Source of the DNA: Mycobacterium sp. HUMS_12744610
Lineage (GTDB): Bacteria > Actinomycetota > Actinomycetes > Mycobacteriales > Mycobacteriaceae
NCBI RefSeq assembly: GCF_041206865.1
Contig: NZ_JBGEDP010000002.1
Span: 186,001 to 250,000, forward strand
DNA length: 64,000 nucleotides
Reading direction: 5' to 3'
The position numbers and the translations under genes are program-made. The notes beneath the pieces were generated by a model. The model ran no database searches, was not told the DNA's origin, and saw only the letters and a list, made by a program, of their open reading frames with translations. The stretch's first letter is position 1. Each line of letters opens with the position of its first letter. This document shows, one piece after another, positions 24,726-34,845 of the stretch.

Positions 24726-25536
24726 CTAGCGGTCGTCGAGTGAGCCCCACAGTGCCCGCAGTGCACCGTCGAGGCGTTGGTTGGACATCGGGGCGTAGGT
24801 CAGATGGGTTTGGCGGTCTACGCCGACGTGAGGCCAGGCGAGGACGCGTCCGTAGTTCTCGGTGTCGAGGAGGGACACTGCCGTTTTGGTGCGGCGGGTG
24901 ACGTCGTCGACGCGGCGCATTGCGGTGATTTCCGTGACGACGTCGGGTTTGGACGAAGCGTTGAGGATGGCGGCGTCATGGGCGTCGAGGCCGTGCTCGA
25001 TGAGTCGGTCGGTGGCGTGTCCTGGGGCTGTGTCGGCGATGCGTGCTGCTTCGGCGGCGGTGAGCTGGATGAGATCGCTGAGAAGGGGCCGGTTCGATGG
25101 TGCCTAGGTTGACGGCGAGGACTGCTGTGGTGGCGGTGAGCCAGTCGGCAGCCGGCACCTGTTGGACCAGAAAGATGTGGCGGGTGCGGCTGGCGACGAC
25201 GTACTGGCCGAAGCGGGAGGCGATGGCGACGCGCAACATGGTGTTGGGCTCGTGGAGCGGGATGATCCGGATAGCGAGCGTTTCCTCGGCATGCGCGATG
25301 GTGCGAACCAGACTGGTGACTTCGGGCAGTGTTCCGTTGGCAGTGAGGATGCCGCGTTCGGTGAGGCGGTCTCGTTGCAGCTGTTTCCATGGTTCGGCGA
25401 GGTCGGGGCCGGTCATGGGGTTGTACAGCGCGAGGACTTCGGGCAAGCGGCCACTGAGGTCGAGGTGTTCCACGAGGTAGGCGCCCTCGTCGACGCTGAT
25501 CTCGAATCCGTCCGTAGTGGTGTCATTAGCCATCAT
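24726..25536 (-). pseudogene. espG: Decayed espG (ESX secretion chaperone-like)
   Basis: The first part (ISVDEGAYLVEHLDLSGRLP, FGQYVVASRTRHIFLVQQVP) and the last part (VSLLDTENYGRVLAWPHV, NQRLDGALRALWGSL) match the EspG family, type VII chaperones that bind PE/PPE substrates. The two parts lie in different frames: the first becomes Arg/His-rich after ~25095, and the second frame carries LLSDLIQLTAAEAARIADTA before it. One extra base explains this. In addition the IS1182-type element lies directly before the start codon and has moved it away from its Shine-Dalgarno sequence (AGGAAAGAG at ~27475-27483). Two independent lesions argue for a true pseudogene. Confidence 0.8.
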
Positions 25537-27470
25537 CTAGGACGGCGCTGATGTAGTGACCTCCAGCAGGGCGGGGATTTCGCGTATCGGGGTCTCGACG
25601 GCTGGGAGGGGCTTGCGCTGGCTGATATTAATGGGATCGTAGGTGGCCTGGTGGCCTGGTGGCCTGGTGGCCTGGTGGCCTGGTGGTCCCGATCAGGCGA
25701 TGGCCCAGCCCCCGGCCGCTGAATGCAGGCCCAGGCTGGCCAATCGGGCGAGGTTGATCGCGCCGGCTCGGGCGAGGATGTCGGTCAGGATGCGTTGTTG
25801 TCCGCGGCAGCGAGCCTTGCGACCACCCCAGGGGCGCCGGGTGAAGTGACTGATCTTGCGTTCCACAACCGGCCGATACGTTCGGTAATCGGTCTGCCAG
25901 GCCGGGTCGCGTTGGCGGGCCTTGGCCAGCTGTAGGGCGGCCTCATGGGCATGGATGGTGATCACCCGTCCACGGCGGGCTTTGGTGCATTGCGCCCGCA
26001 GCGGACACGACCCACACAATGCCCCGAAGCGAGCGACCTGCTGACGCCGCCCGGTGCTGATGGCCACAGTGTGCTCGGCCGGGCAGGTGACGGTGCCCGC
26101 AGTCAGGTCGATACCGAACTGGTCTTTGGAATAGCCGTTGGCGTTGCGCACCGGGGGCACTTTGGCGCGCATGTCATGGCCACGTTGGGTCTGCTCATCG
26201 AGGGTGGCCCCATCAGCGTAAGCCGAATCGCCATACACCTCAAAGACATTGGGCTCCGACTCGTTTCGCACATGCTCACCGTGATCGGTGATCGTTTCAT
26301 CGGCATCGGCATCGGCATCGGCATCGGCATCGGCATCGGCATCGGTGGCGGCATCGGTGGCGGCGGAATCGGGTGCAGCACTCGTGGTGTCGGTGACCGG
26401 GTTGCCCAGCAGCTCGTCGATGACCTCACGGTCGGCGGCGTTGGCCGCGGTGACGGCCACCGCGGTGATCAGCTCGTCATCGGGATCGATACCCAAATGG
26501 GACTTGTAGCCATCGAAGGTCCGCGCCCGCGACTTATGCCCATGGCGGGCCTCGGTATCAACGGTGGAGATCAGCCGATCCCGGGCCACCCGCCTCGCGA
26601 TGCGAAACACCCCGTCGTCGCCGGCCTCGACGTCCTGGCCGGCCACCAGCGCCAGCAACTCGACCGCCTCACCGAGTGCCCCGTCAAGCTGGCGGCCATC
26701 GCAGGCCTCCAGTGCTGCCTTGGCGTCGCGCACCAGCGCATCGACCAAGGCTTCACGCGCCGTGGGATCGTCCCAGTCACACGGTGGTTTTCCCAGGCTG
26801 GCGTAGTCATCGTCGCGGGTCAGCACGGTGCGCACCGCACCGGCCACCTCCGGATCGGCCCGATCGGCCACCGCCAGTAGTTTGCGGATCGCGGCCCGCA
26901 GCTGGATCACCGTGTCCTGGGTGGCCACCGCATCCAACAGCGGAGTGGAATCGAGCACCCGGCGCCGTCCCCGCAACAACCCCGCCGCCCGCGCCGTGGT
27001 GTTGACGTCCTCGAACAACCGCCGTGGCCGATCCGATGCGCGTAGCCGGTTGCGCATCCCGACCAGCACCGTGGGATGAAACGCCTCCGCATCCACGGTC
27101 AACCCGGCGGCCGCTTTCCAGCGCAGGTCAAAGGCCAGCCGGTCGCAGGCCTCCCGATCCGAAAGCCCCTCGTAGGCCTGCAGCAGCATCACCGCGGCCA
27201 TCACCCGCGCCGGCACCGTTGGCCGACCCAACGCCGAACGCTTGAACACATCAGCGAAATAATCGTCGTCGAACAGTGCACCGCCGTGGTCGGCCAGCAG
27301 CCGATAGATGCTGCCCGCCGGCAGCTGATCGCCGACAAGCAGCATCACGTCATCGAACCGGCCCTGCCGATTTTCCCGTCCCAAAGCCACGCATCTGATC
27401 CTCGCCGCCCATCCATGCGAAACCCGCTCAGCCACGCCGAAAGTCAGCGACTAAAACAGCACCGTCCTAG
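25537..27470 (-). mobile_element. IS1182-family insertion sequence, CTAG at both ends
   Basis: One transposase gene between imperfect terminal inverted repeats (GACGGCGCTGATGTAGT at the left, GACGGTGCTGTTTTAGT read inward from the right). CTAG is present at 25537-25540 and 27467-27470, fitting a 4-bp target duplication. Removing the element restores ...GGAAAGAGTGTCTAGATGATGG, i.e. a Shine-Dalgarno sequence at normal distance from the espG ATG. Five copies of GTGGCCTG (25643-25682) lie between the left end and the transposase stop. Confidence 0.85.
25693..27435 (-). CDS. IS1182-family transposase (580 aa)
   Basis: N-terminal HTH region (ADVFKRSALGRPTVPARVMA, LQAYEGLSDREACDRLAFDL), DDE-type catalytic core with VLDSTPLLDAVATQD, DTEARHGHKSRARTFDGYKS and EVYGDSAYADGA, and a C-terminal Cys cluster (FGALCGSCPLRAQCTKARRG). 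A run of Asp-Ala repeats near residue 370 comes from a hexanucleotide GCATCG-type microsatellite at 26290-26345. Full-length, with no visible damage, so probably active. Start GTG 27435; GTG 27390 is an alternative. Confidence 0.88.
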   Translation of the reverse strand: MAERVSHGWAARIRCVALGRENRQGRFDDVMLLVGDQLPAGSIYRLLADHGGALFDDDYFADVFKRSALGRPTVPARVMAAVMLLQAYEGLSDREACDRLAFDLRWKAAAGLTVDAEAFHPTVLVGMRNRLRASDRPRRLFEDVNTTARAAGLLRGRRRVLDSTPLLDAVATQDTVIQLRAAIRKLLAVADRADPEVAGAVRTVLTRDDDYASLGKPPCDWDDPTAREALVDALVRDAKAALEACDGRQLDGALGEAVELLALVAGQDVEAGDDGVFRIARRVARDRLISTVDTEARHGHKSRARTFDGYKSHLGIDPDDELITAVAVTAANAADREVIDELLGNPVTDTTSAAPDSAATDAATDADADADADADADADETITDHGEHVRNESEPNVFEVYGDSAYADGATLDEQTQRGHDMRAKVPPVRNANGYSKDQFGIDLTAGTVTCPAEHTVAISTGRRQQVARFGALCGSCPLRAQCTKARRGRVITIHAHEAALQLAKARQRDPAWQTDYRTYRPVVERKISHFTRRPWGGRKARCRGQQRILTDILARAGAINLARLASLGLHSAAGGWAIA

Positions 27471-27505
27471 ACACTCTTTCCTGAGGGTCAATGCATTCTG
27501 TTCAG

Positions 27506-28924
27506 TTATAGAACGCGGCGGGCCTGCGCGCCGGAAGGCAGGTTGCTGATGTGCACCGGTACACCTCGCTGCGGGGCTTCGATGACTTGCCCATTGCCGA
27601 TGTAGATCGCGACGTGTTCGGGGACACCCGGCGACGACCAGTTGGAGAAGACCAGGTCACCTGGGGCGAGTGCGTTGAGCGGTACCGCGGTTCCGGCGTG
27701 AATCTGCTCGTAGGTGGTGCGGGGCAGGATTACGCGGCCGCCGGATGCGCGGGCGACGGCCCACTGGGTAAGACCGCTGCAGTCGAATCCGCCGCCGGTG
27801 GGCCCTAGCGCGCCGCCGCCGCCCCAGACGTAGGGGAGGCCGAGCGCGTCATGGGCGATACGCGCGGCGTTGGCGCCAGCGCCGCTACCGGCGACTCCCG
27901 CGTGCAGCGAGTCGGTCGAGCCGGCTGCTGCCAGGTAGTTGTGGATGAGAGATCGGACGAACTGAGCGTCGGTGAGTTTGTCGCGTGCTGCGGAGCTGAC
28001 CACGTTGCCGGCCTCGTCGAGCGCCTTGCGCATTGCCGTCATGACCGCGGTTTGCGCCTCGGGGGTGTCGCCCTGGACACCGGCCGACATGAGGGCAGTT
28101 TCCACGTCGTCGATGACGCCTTGGATTTTCGCGCGATCTTCTTCGGTGCGGGCCGACGACAGACCCAGGATCTCGCCGAGTTGGCGTTCGACATCGCGCA
28201 TCGCGCCGACTTGGCGGGCCAGGGCCTCGTTCTTGTTGCGGGCCGCGTCGGCGGCGGGGCCTTCGCCGACCAGGGAGCCTAGGGGGCCGGCGAGACTGTC
28301 GGCGCCGCTTGTGTTGACGCGGCCCGAGGGGGTTCCGGGGGGTGCGCCAGTGCCGAGTTGGTTTGCGAGCGCGGCAAGTTGGGGCATGACGGCTGATGCG
28401 AGTGCCGGGATGAGGCTTCCGGCACCCTGGAGTGCGGCCGCGGGGATGCCGGTGGCGGCGTTGATGAGCGGGCTCGCCAGCTGGGGGCCGAGGCTGGCCA
28501 GTTGGCCGAGGGCGTCTGGTGACGGACCTGGATCCGGTGGAGTGTCGGCTGATGCGTCGCTGTCGGAGTCGCTGTCGGCGTTGTTGTGGTCGCCTTTGTG
28601 ATCGGCTTCCGAATCCTTCTTGTCGTCTTCCAGTTTGGTGTCGCCCGAGGGGGTTGCAGTGGTGGCCGGGACGGTTCCGGTGCCATTGGGGCTCTGACCG
28701 TTTGGTGTCGTGGCGCCCGGCGCGGCAGGAGCGGCGGTAGTGGTGGGAGGTGGTGTCGTGCCTGGCGCCGACGTGCCGGGCAACGGTGGTGGCTTGACCG
28801 GCACCGGGCCCTCGGACTGACCGGTGGCCTGCGCGGGGTGTGGGGGATTCGCGGTGGAGGGATTCTCGGCCTCGCTGGTGGCCGGATCTTCGGCGGTGGC
28901 GATGGGTGCGGAGGGTTGGGTCAT
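27506..28924 (-). CDS. NlpC/P60 peptidoglycan endopeptidase of the conjugation operon (472 aa)
   Basis: Pro/Thr/Ala-rich first ~110 residues with an acidic patch (DSDSDSDASADT), helical middle (LARQVGAMRDVERQLGEILG, DDVETALMSAGVQ), then an NlpC/P60 domain with FDCSGLTQWAV (Cys ~382) and PGVPEHVAIYIG (His ~437), intact. It is ~70% alike in this domain to the 414-aa protein at 18056. ATG at 28924 overlaps the upstream stop. The IS1182-type element now follows it and separates it from espG. Confidence 0.85.
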   Translation of the reverse strand: MTQPSAPIATAEDPATSEAENPSTANPPHPAQATGQSEGPVPVKPPPLPGTSAPGTTPPPTTTAAPAAPGATTPNGQSPNGTGTVPATTATPSGDTKLEDDKKDSEADHKGDHNNADSDSDSDASADTPPDPGPSPDALGQLASLGPQLASPLINAATGIPAAALQGAGSLIPALASAVMPQLAALANQLGTGAPPGTPSGRVNTSGADSLAGPLGSLVGEGPAADAARNKNEALARQVGAMRDVERQLGEILGLSSARTEEDRAKIQGVIDDVETALMSAGVQGDTPEAQTAVMTAMRKALDEAGNVVSSAARDKLTDAQFVRSLIHNYLAAAGSTDSLHAGVAGSGAGANAARIAHDALGLPYVWGGGGALGPTGGGFDCSGLTQWAVARASGGRVILPRTTYEQIHAGTAVPLNALAPGDLVFSNWSSPGVPEHVAIYIGNGQVIEAPQRGVPVHISNLPSGAQARRVL

Positions 28925-30153
28925 GCGGCGGGGCCTCCCTCGATGCGTCGGATCACGCGGTTCGGCCCGATGCGGGTCCACTCCGGCGCTGAGTGCCCGG
29001 GCAGCACCGTGACCATGGTGTCGGCGTCGACCGCGATGCCGGCCAGGTGTGGGCCCGCGCCCGCGCTGATGTCGATGTAGACGGCGTCACCCGGTTCGGG
29101 GTCGGCGACCACGCGGTATCCGATCTGCAGCTGTTCGGCGATGGTGGTGGGAATGGCGGTTCCTAGGGTGCTCGACAGGATCGAGGCGACGTAACCGGCG
29201 GAGTCGGCGGTGTTGGCCGGCTGCGTGGTCGGTTGCGCCGGGATGGGCTCGTTGGTCGCAGCTTGTGTGGCGGTGGTGGTGGCGGCGGTCTGGTCGGTGC
29301 CCACACTGCGCTGAGCGGCGGCAGCGATGTCAGGTCCGGCGGGGTTGTGGCCGGGTGCAGCAGCCGGCAACGGCGTCGTCAGTGCGTGTAGGCAGTTCGC
29401 GGCGGCGGGCGCGGTGGACATGGCCGAGCTGGCCTGGTCCGGGTTGAGCACCGTGGTTGCCGTTGACGTCGCGGCAATTGTGGTCGGGGGTGCGGGTTGG
29501 GCTGTCTGCTGGGTGGTGGTCGGGGCGGCGGAGGTCAGTGCAGTAGCAGCGGCGCTGGAGGTTTCGACTGGCGCGGGCAGTGCCCCAAGGCGGGCTTGGG
29601 CGTCGGCGACGTACTGGGTGAAGTCTTCGGCCGTCAGTCCGGTGATTTGTGCTGCCAGCTGGCTGGGATCCGTATCGCGCCAGCGGGGTTCCGTGTCGAC
29701 CATGTGATCGAGGGCCAGTGCGGTGGACACCTCTGGGGTCATGAGCTCGGCGGCGCTGCCCCAGGACAGCGGCAGCCCAAGGGCGCCGGCGCCGTCGTTG
29801 AGAACTGCGCTATGTGCATAGCGCTGCGTGTCGGCGTCGCCGGCGTTTGCGGCGTTAGCCAGCCCAGTTGCACGCATAGCGATCGCCACGGTCACGGTTG
29901 CCCCCTGTCTGCCAAATCCCAGTGTTTCGGCGGTCTGCTCGATCTTCAACAGGAGTTCCTGCGCAGATGGGGCGTCACTGGGGGGGTTTGCCACGATCGC
30001 CCCACGGATGCCGAGCGCCGCGGTGCAGGTCGCGAAGAACTGCTGGGTTCCCTGCCCTGGCAGGGCCATCATGGTGATCGCGATCGGCAGGGCGAGCATG
30101 CACAGCAGCGCGGCAATCGCCGCTGCCAGGGTCATTTTGACGGCGGTGGTCAT
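28921..30153 (-). CDS. Exported protein with degenerate transglycosylase and NlpC domains (410 aa)
   Basis: N-terminal signal/anchor helix (AAAIAALLCMLALPIAITMM). At ~65-150 there is a lysozyme-like segment (ATVTVAIAMRATGLANAANA, LGLPLSWGSAAELMTPEVST) where the usual catalytic Glu (xQESGL) is missing. Thr/Ala/Pro linker, then at ~320-395 an NlpC-like fold reading DSAGYVASIL in place of DCSG, and PGDAVYIDISAGAGPHLAGI keeping the His. Both hydrolase domains therefore look inactive; the protein may be a scaffold. Four nt after the VirB6-like gene and coupled to the NlpC gene. Confidence 0.65.
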   Translation of the reverse strand: MTTAVKMTLAAAIAALLCMLALPIAITMMALPGQGTQQFFATCTAALGIRGAIVANPPSDAPSAQELLLKIEQTAETLGFGRQGATVTVAIAMRATGLANAANAGDADTQRYAHSAVLNDGAGALGLPLSWGSAAELMTPEVSTALALDHMVDTEPRWRDTDPSQLAAQITGLTAEDFTQYVADAQARLGALPAPVETSSAAATALTSAAPTTTQQTAQPAPPTTIAATSTATTVLNPDQASSAMSTAPAAANCLHALTTPLPAAAPGHNPAGPDIAAAAQRSVGTDQTAATTTATQAATNEPIPAQPTTQPANTADSAGYVASILSSTLGTAIPTTIAEQLQIGYRVVADPEPGDAVYIDISAGAGPHLAGIAVDADTMVTVLPGHSAPEWTRIGPNRVIRRIEGGPAA

Positions 30154-30156
30154 CTC

Positions 30157-32289
30157 CTATCGCCGTCCCATCAGTTCGCCTCGGATGTCGGCGTAGAACT
30201 CCGGCATGGCGTCGGGATCGTCGGTGCGCGGTTCGCCGCTCTGGTGAGCCAGCGCGGCGATCGCCGGGTGGATCGCCGGCGCCGAGCCGGCGTGGTGCCG
30301 GCAGGAGTCAGCAGCGTTGATGCAATAGCCGCCGCGGGTGGTAGGTGCTCCGCACAGGTGCGGGAATCGCTGACGGTGCTCGGCGACGCTCGCGGCGTGG
30401 GGCAGCGTAGGGCCAGGAATGCGTTCGGTGCCATAGAGGCGTTCAGAAGGGGCGGCCAGGATAGGCTCGGCGGCCGGTCCGCCGCCGACTGGCGGCGCCG
30501 GGGTTCCCGATTGGGGATAGCTGTTATGGGCGCCCGTGGCGGTGACCTGGTCGATGATCGACCGCTGGCCGCTGACGATGCGGACCGCGGCGCCGGCGCT
30601 CGTCCTGACCTCCTCGATCTGATCGAAGGGCAGCCGGTCGTCCAGGTTGACCAGGCGCACGGACTTTTCGTTGACCTTGCCGATGACGTCCCAACCACCC
30701 GAGTAACGGATCCGGTCGCCTACCTCGACGGTTTCTGCGTCCCAAGCAGGCGTCTCAAGTTCCGTGGTGGCAGGGGTGTCCTGAGCTGATGTGTCGGCCT
30801 TGGCTCTGCGTGATCCCTTGAGGTTCTTGATACTCGCCCTGTTTTGCAGTTGGTCCGCGGCGCCGAGGAACGGGGCCGCCTCGGGGGCTGCGGCGGCGAT
30901 GCCGAGTTTGGCGGCGGTGGTGGCGCCGTGGCGGGCGAGGCTGGTGACTCGGTGGGTCGCGTTCGGGATTGCGGTGAGCGGGTCGAGACGTTCGAGAATG
31001 TTTGTGGCCCCAGACATTTCACCCTGGGATCCGTTGAATCGTTGCAGGGCCTGGACGGTGCGCTCGCGGGCTTTGAGGATGCCTTTGCGGACCTTGCGCA
31101 GGGCTATGAAGATCGCGACAAGCATCAGCGAGACCAGGGGCATAGCGACGACGAGATCGCCGCCGGCCGCGGAGAACATGGCACCGGCAAGTGTCCCGGT
31201 GAGACCGACGATGGCGACCATCCCTGTCATGCCGGCGAAGGAGAACACCGCATCGAGGGCGGCTTTGAGTGCGAGGTTTTGGCTGGCGCCGGGGATCCAT
31301 CCGGTGATGAGGGCGACGATGCCGACGATCGCCCAGAACACTGCCGATAGGGCGAGGATGACGACCTGGACGCACAGGTAGGTGAAGACGATTGCGACGG
31401 CCAGCGCGAAGATGATCGCGACGAAGGCGATGATTTTCCTGCTGGTGGGATCGCTCATGGCGTAGTCGTGGAGGCCTTGTCCGCCTGGGCAGTTCTGGGC
31501 GACGGCGTCTTTGACCTTGTCGACGGGTCCGCTGGTGATTGCCGTGGACCATGCTTGACCGCAGTTGTAGGGCGGTGCGTCGAGGTCTTGGCCGAAGTTC
31601 CAGATGAGGGTGGGGGTGCGGGCGAAGTGGTCGGCGAGCGACTGCGACAGGGCATCTACCGCTTGTTGCCCCTCTAGGGGCTTTCCGGACAGCTCACTGC
31701 TGATTTCCACGCCGATGTCGCGGCCCATCGTCAGCGCGCCGTTCGGGCCGAGGAGTTCGCTGACCGGTTTGTTGGCCAGGGCGATCGAGATGTAAGCCAG
31801 CAGGATGGCCGTGGTGATCTGCGCGGCCGCTTTCCCAACTTTGCCGAGCGCGAAGGTCACCGCGATGATGGACGCGGCGATCAGGCCGATTGCGGTCAGC
31901 ACCACAGGGTTGTGCACCATCACGGTCAGCTGGTGGCCGATGAAGTCGAACGGCTGTGAGATGACCTTGAGCCACTTGAAGGACAGCACGTTGTTCACCA
32001 GCCAGATCGGCGTGGCGATGATGCCCAGGAACAGGCTGTAGAACCAATGCATGCTCAGTGCTGGCGGTGCGGCGGCCGGGTCGGTGAGCGAGCCGTTGTT
32101 CAGCGACAAGCCGTAGGAGCCAAGTGGCACATGCGCGCTGTCGCTGACTCCGATCCACAGGATTGCCGCGGTCGCACCGGTGCCGGCCCACGCGGGGGCC
32201 GCGTTGATGATGCTCATCATCGCAGGAGTCAGCAGCAGCACAACGCGGCGCCAGGCTCGGGCGGCGATGCGGAATGGATTGCGGTTCAT
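30157..32289 (-). CDS. VirB6/TrbL-like polytopic channel protein (710 aa)
   Basis: A signal-like first helix (VVLLLTPAMMSIINAAPAWA), then about six further membrane helices (e.g. FYSLFLGIIATPIWLVNNVL, AIGLIAASIIAVTFALG, FVAIIFALAVAIVFTYLCVQ, LVSLMLVAIFIALRKV) up to residue ~430, typical of T4SS VirB6/TrbL. The C-terminal ~280 residues are cytoplasmic, with a beta-barrel-like part (VEVGDRIRYSGGWDVIGKV) and a Cys/His motif LCGAPTTRGGYCINAADSC RHH that may bind zinc. ATG at 32289 overlaps the virB4 stop. Confidence 0.8.
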   Translation of the reverse strand: MNRNPFRIAARAWRRVVLLLTPAMMSIINAAPAWAGTGATAAILWIGVSDSAHVPLGSYGLSLNNGSLTDPAAAPPALSMHWFYSLFLGIIATPIWLVNNVLSFKWLKVISQPFDFIGHQLTVMVHNPVVLTAIGLIAASIIAVTFALGKVGKAAAQITTAILLAYISIALANKPVSELLGPNGALTMGRDIGVEISSELSGKPLEGQQAVDALSQSLADHFARTPTLIWNFGQDLDAPPYNCGQAWSTAITSGPVDKVKDAVAQNCPGGQGLHDYAMSDPTSRKIIAFVAIIFALAVAIVFTYLCVQVVILALSAVFWAIVGIVALITGWIPGASQNLALKAALDAVFSFAGMTGMVAIVGLTGTLAGAMFSAAGGDLVVAMPLVSLMLVAIFIALRKVRKGILKARERTVQALQRFNGSQGEMSGATNILERLDPLTAIPNATHRVTSLARHGATTAAKLGIAAAAPEAAPFLGAADQLQNRASIKNLKGSRRAKADTSAQDTPATTELETPAWDAETVEVGDRIRYSGGWDVIGKVNEKSVRLVNLDDRLPFDQIEEVRTSAGAAVRIVSGQRSIIDQVTATGAHNSYPQSGTPAPPVGGGPAAEPILAAPSERLYGTERIPGPTLPHAASVAEHRQRFPHLCGAPTTRGGYCINAADSCRHHAGSAPAIHPAIAALAHQSGEPRTDDPDAMPEFYADIRGELMGRR

Positions 32290-34845
32290 GCGGCCGCCCC
32301 TGGGGTCGTGCTCACCGCGGCGGCGCGGTCGCCGCGCGCCGGCAGTTTGACCTTGATCTCGACGAGACGGCCGCGGATGTCCTTCATCAGGCATTCGCCG
32401 CGACGCTCTGGAGGGGTTTGGCCGTCTTCGCCGGTCCCGGGGCTGGTTTCGGTCATCAGTTGCTTGACCAAGTTCCGGTCGCGGGCCGCGTCCTTGCTGG
32501 CCATGCGCAATTCCTCGGTGGCGAGCGTTTCGTCGACTTGGCGGAACAGGAACAGGGTCGGGATGAGGTGGGTGAACCGTCGGAAGTGCGCGGGATCCTG
32601 GGAGGCCAAACCGATCGCGCAGTCGTGCTTGCGCCCATCGATGACGAAGTCCTCGATGATCCCGTCCCCGATGGCCGACCGGGTCAGATGGCGGGCCTCG
32701 TCGAGCAGGAAGAGGCCGAAGCGCGGATCGGGATCGTCGGGCTCTGAGAACAGCACCTGCCGGGCGATGGTGGCGAACAGCGTGTAGATGACGTCGCCGA
32801 AGAGCTTGGTGGGATCGTCGGCCAGGCTGCTCTTCTCGTCCGGTAGCGAGAGTCTGTTGGTGCGCAGCACCACGAACGGGGCGTCCAGCGGCAGTGGTGG
32901 CAGGTCGTTGGCGAAAAGGACACGGGCGTAGGTGCGTTGCGACCAGAAGCGCAGTTGGGAGGCGACTTTCGCGATCACCGCAGGTGCGGCATCAGCGACG
33001 GCTCCGGTGGCCAGGCTCGGGTTACGAACCAGGTTGGCGGTGTGGGTGACCAGTTCAGGCAGGCCCTTGATCTTGTGCCGTGCGCGGTAATTCGGCTCGA
33101 TGAGGTCAGACAGCAGGGTGGATTCGGGGCTGCCCGATGTGATTTGGAACAGGCGCATGAGGACGGGCAGTATGCGCTCGGCGACGTCGGCGCCGGGGAC
33201 CACCCGCAGCAGGTCCAGCGTGTACTGGGGGTTGGTCGGATCGATGACGACCGCGTTGGCGACCGATTCGGCGAATGACACGTATTCGCCCATGGGGGAG
33301 CGGTCGATGGCGAAGACCTGGCCGCCGTGGTCGACGGTGAGACCGCCGAAGACTTTCAGCAGCACCGACTTGCCCGATCCGAGGTCGCCGACCAACGCGA
33401 AGCTGGCGGACTTGTTCTTCTCCGTGACGCCGAGCAGATCGAAGTACACGGGTTCGTGGAACCCGGAGAGCCGGCACTCTCCGATGCAGGGTCCGGCGTC
33501 GTCGCCGATCTTGGCGGCCGTAATCGGCGTGAACTTGGAGAAGTAGTCGGTAGCGGTGACATGGGTGTAATCGGCGGTCACCCGCTGCGGGGCATACCCG
33601 GGTTGGCAGGCGGCCCAGGCTTCTTCTTGAGCGCCGGCGGGATCGACGAGCTTGATCGGGATGTCTTTGAACGTGCGGTGCACGTCTTGGACGCGGTCGC
33701 GGAGTTCCTCGTAGCTGGGCGCGGACACCGCGATGATCGGGCAAAAGTGGATCTCGGTCTCGGCCGGATTGCCTTCCAGGTGAGTGTTGTACTGGGCGAG
33801 CTGCTGGCCGCGCGTGACAAGGAAGTTCTGAGCGAAGCTCACCTCGCTGTCGCGTTCGTCCATCTGCTCAGCCAGCTGCTTGAGCGAGCTCGCATTGTGC
33901 GCCAGAGCGTCGGCGCGGTTGCGGACCCAGGTGTGCAGGGTGTAGTCGACGCCGGCGCCTTCGAAGTGATTGAGCAGCGCGAACACCTGGTCGGCTACTC
34001 CCGGCCAGGCCAGCTTGGCGGGAAAGTCGTCCACGAGCAGGAATGTTTGGTAGCTCGGGGGAATATCGCTGTCGGGAAATCCCACCTTGACCGCGCGTGA
34101 CAGCCTTGGGTCCACTTCCCCGTCCAGCCGAAAGCCGCGTCGCCGGCGTACCGAGTGCGGCCCGGCGGCGCGGTGGGGGAAAGGCCGGGGGGCCGACGGA
34201 TTGGGTTCGGATCCGTTGAGCGCCTGCAGGTATGCGCGATAGTCGACGCCACGGGTGTGGCTGCGCTCCCACAGCCAGTGCATCTGATGTTCGCTGACCC
34301 GTTGGGGTCGGAAGATCCCGGGGATTTTGCGCTGCGTGTCGGCGGCGAGCGTGGTGAAGGCCTTCACATCTTTAGCGGTGGGCTGATAGCCGTCGGGCAG
34401 GTCTCCGCCACGGGCGGGACCGCACAGCGGGACTGACAACCAGTGCAGTCGCTCCGCCGGCGGCGGATCCTGGATCTCGATCTCGGCGAGCCGCGCGGAG
34501 GCCTCGATGGCGGCGTCGGGAAACAGGGTCAGGAAGTCGCTTCGTGCCGCGGAACTGGGGGCGGCGCGGTGGGCGGCCGCGTAGCGGCGCGGCCCGACGT
34601 GCCGAGGAGGTGATCTTCTCGGCGATCGTCGGGATCGCGATCGGCGCCACCACGCTGGTCAGAATCGTCGTACCGAGGTCGGAGAACAGGTGCCGGTGCT
34701 GGTTGTCGATCCGGGTTTTCTCACTGCGTTCCTCATGACCGTTCGGCAGCGCACCGAGTAGCCACTCGGCATAGACGACTCCGCTTCGGGTCCAGCGCAG
34801 GTTGTCGGTAACGGCCAGGGTGGGCTGTTGCAGGGTCACGATCAT
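32286..34845 (-). CDS. VirB4/TraC-type conjugation ATPase, frameshifted
   Basis: N-terminus MIVTLQQPTLAVTDNLRWTR, SGVVYAEWLLGALPNG starts at the ATG 34845, coupled by ATGA to the upstream gene. The main part has ERLHWLSVPLCGPARGGDLP, Walker A ALVGDLGSGKSVLLK (~33370-33390), Walker B FGLFLLDEARHLTR and CAIGLASQDPAHFRRF. VirB4 ATPases energise T4SS assembly. The N-terminal frame turns Arg-rich near 34600, while the main frame is open back to 34658 with coding-like sequence but no start codon, so one extra base near 34590-34610 separates the two. Either a sequence error or an inactivating mutation. Joined length ~853 aa. Confidence 0.8.

Noticed and set aside
24726..25536. Programmed frameshifting as explanation for the split espG
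   Set aside because: No heptameric slippery sequence is evident and the IS insertion gives a simpler decay scenario.
25643..25682. Five tandem GTGGCCTG units as a possible VNTR or regulatory repeat
   Set aside because: Lies in the non-coding end of the IS1182-type element and most likely is part of that IS.
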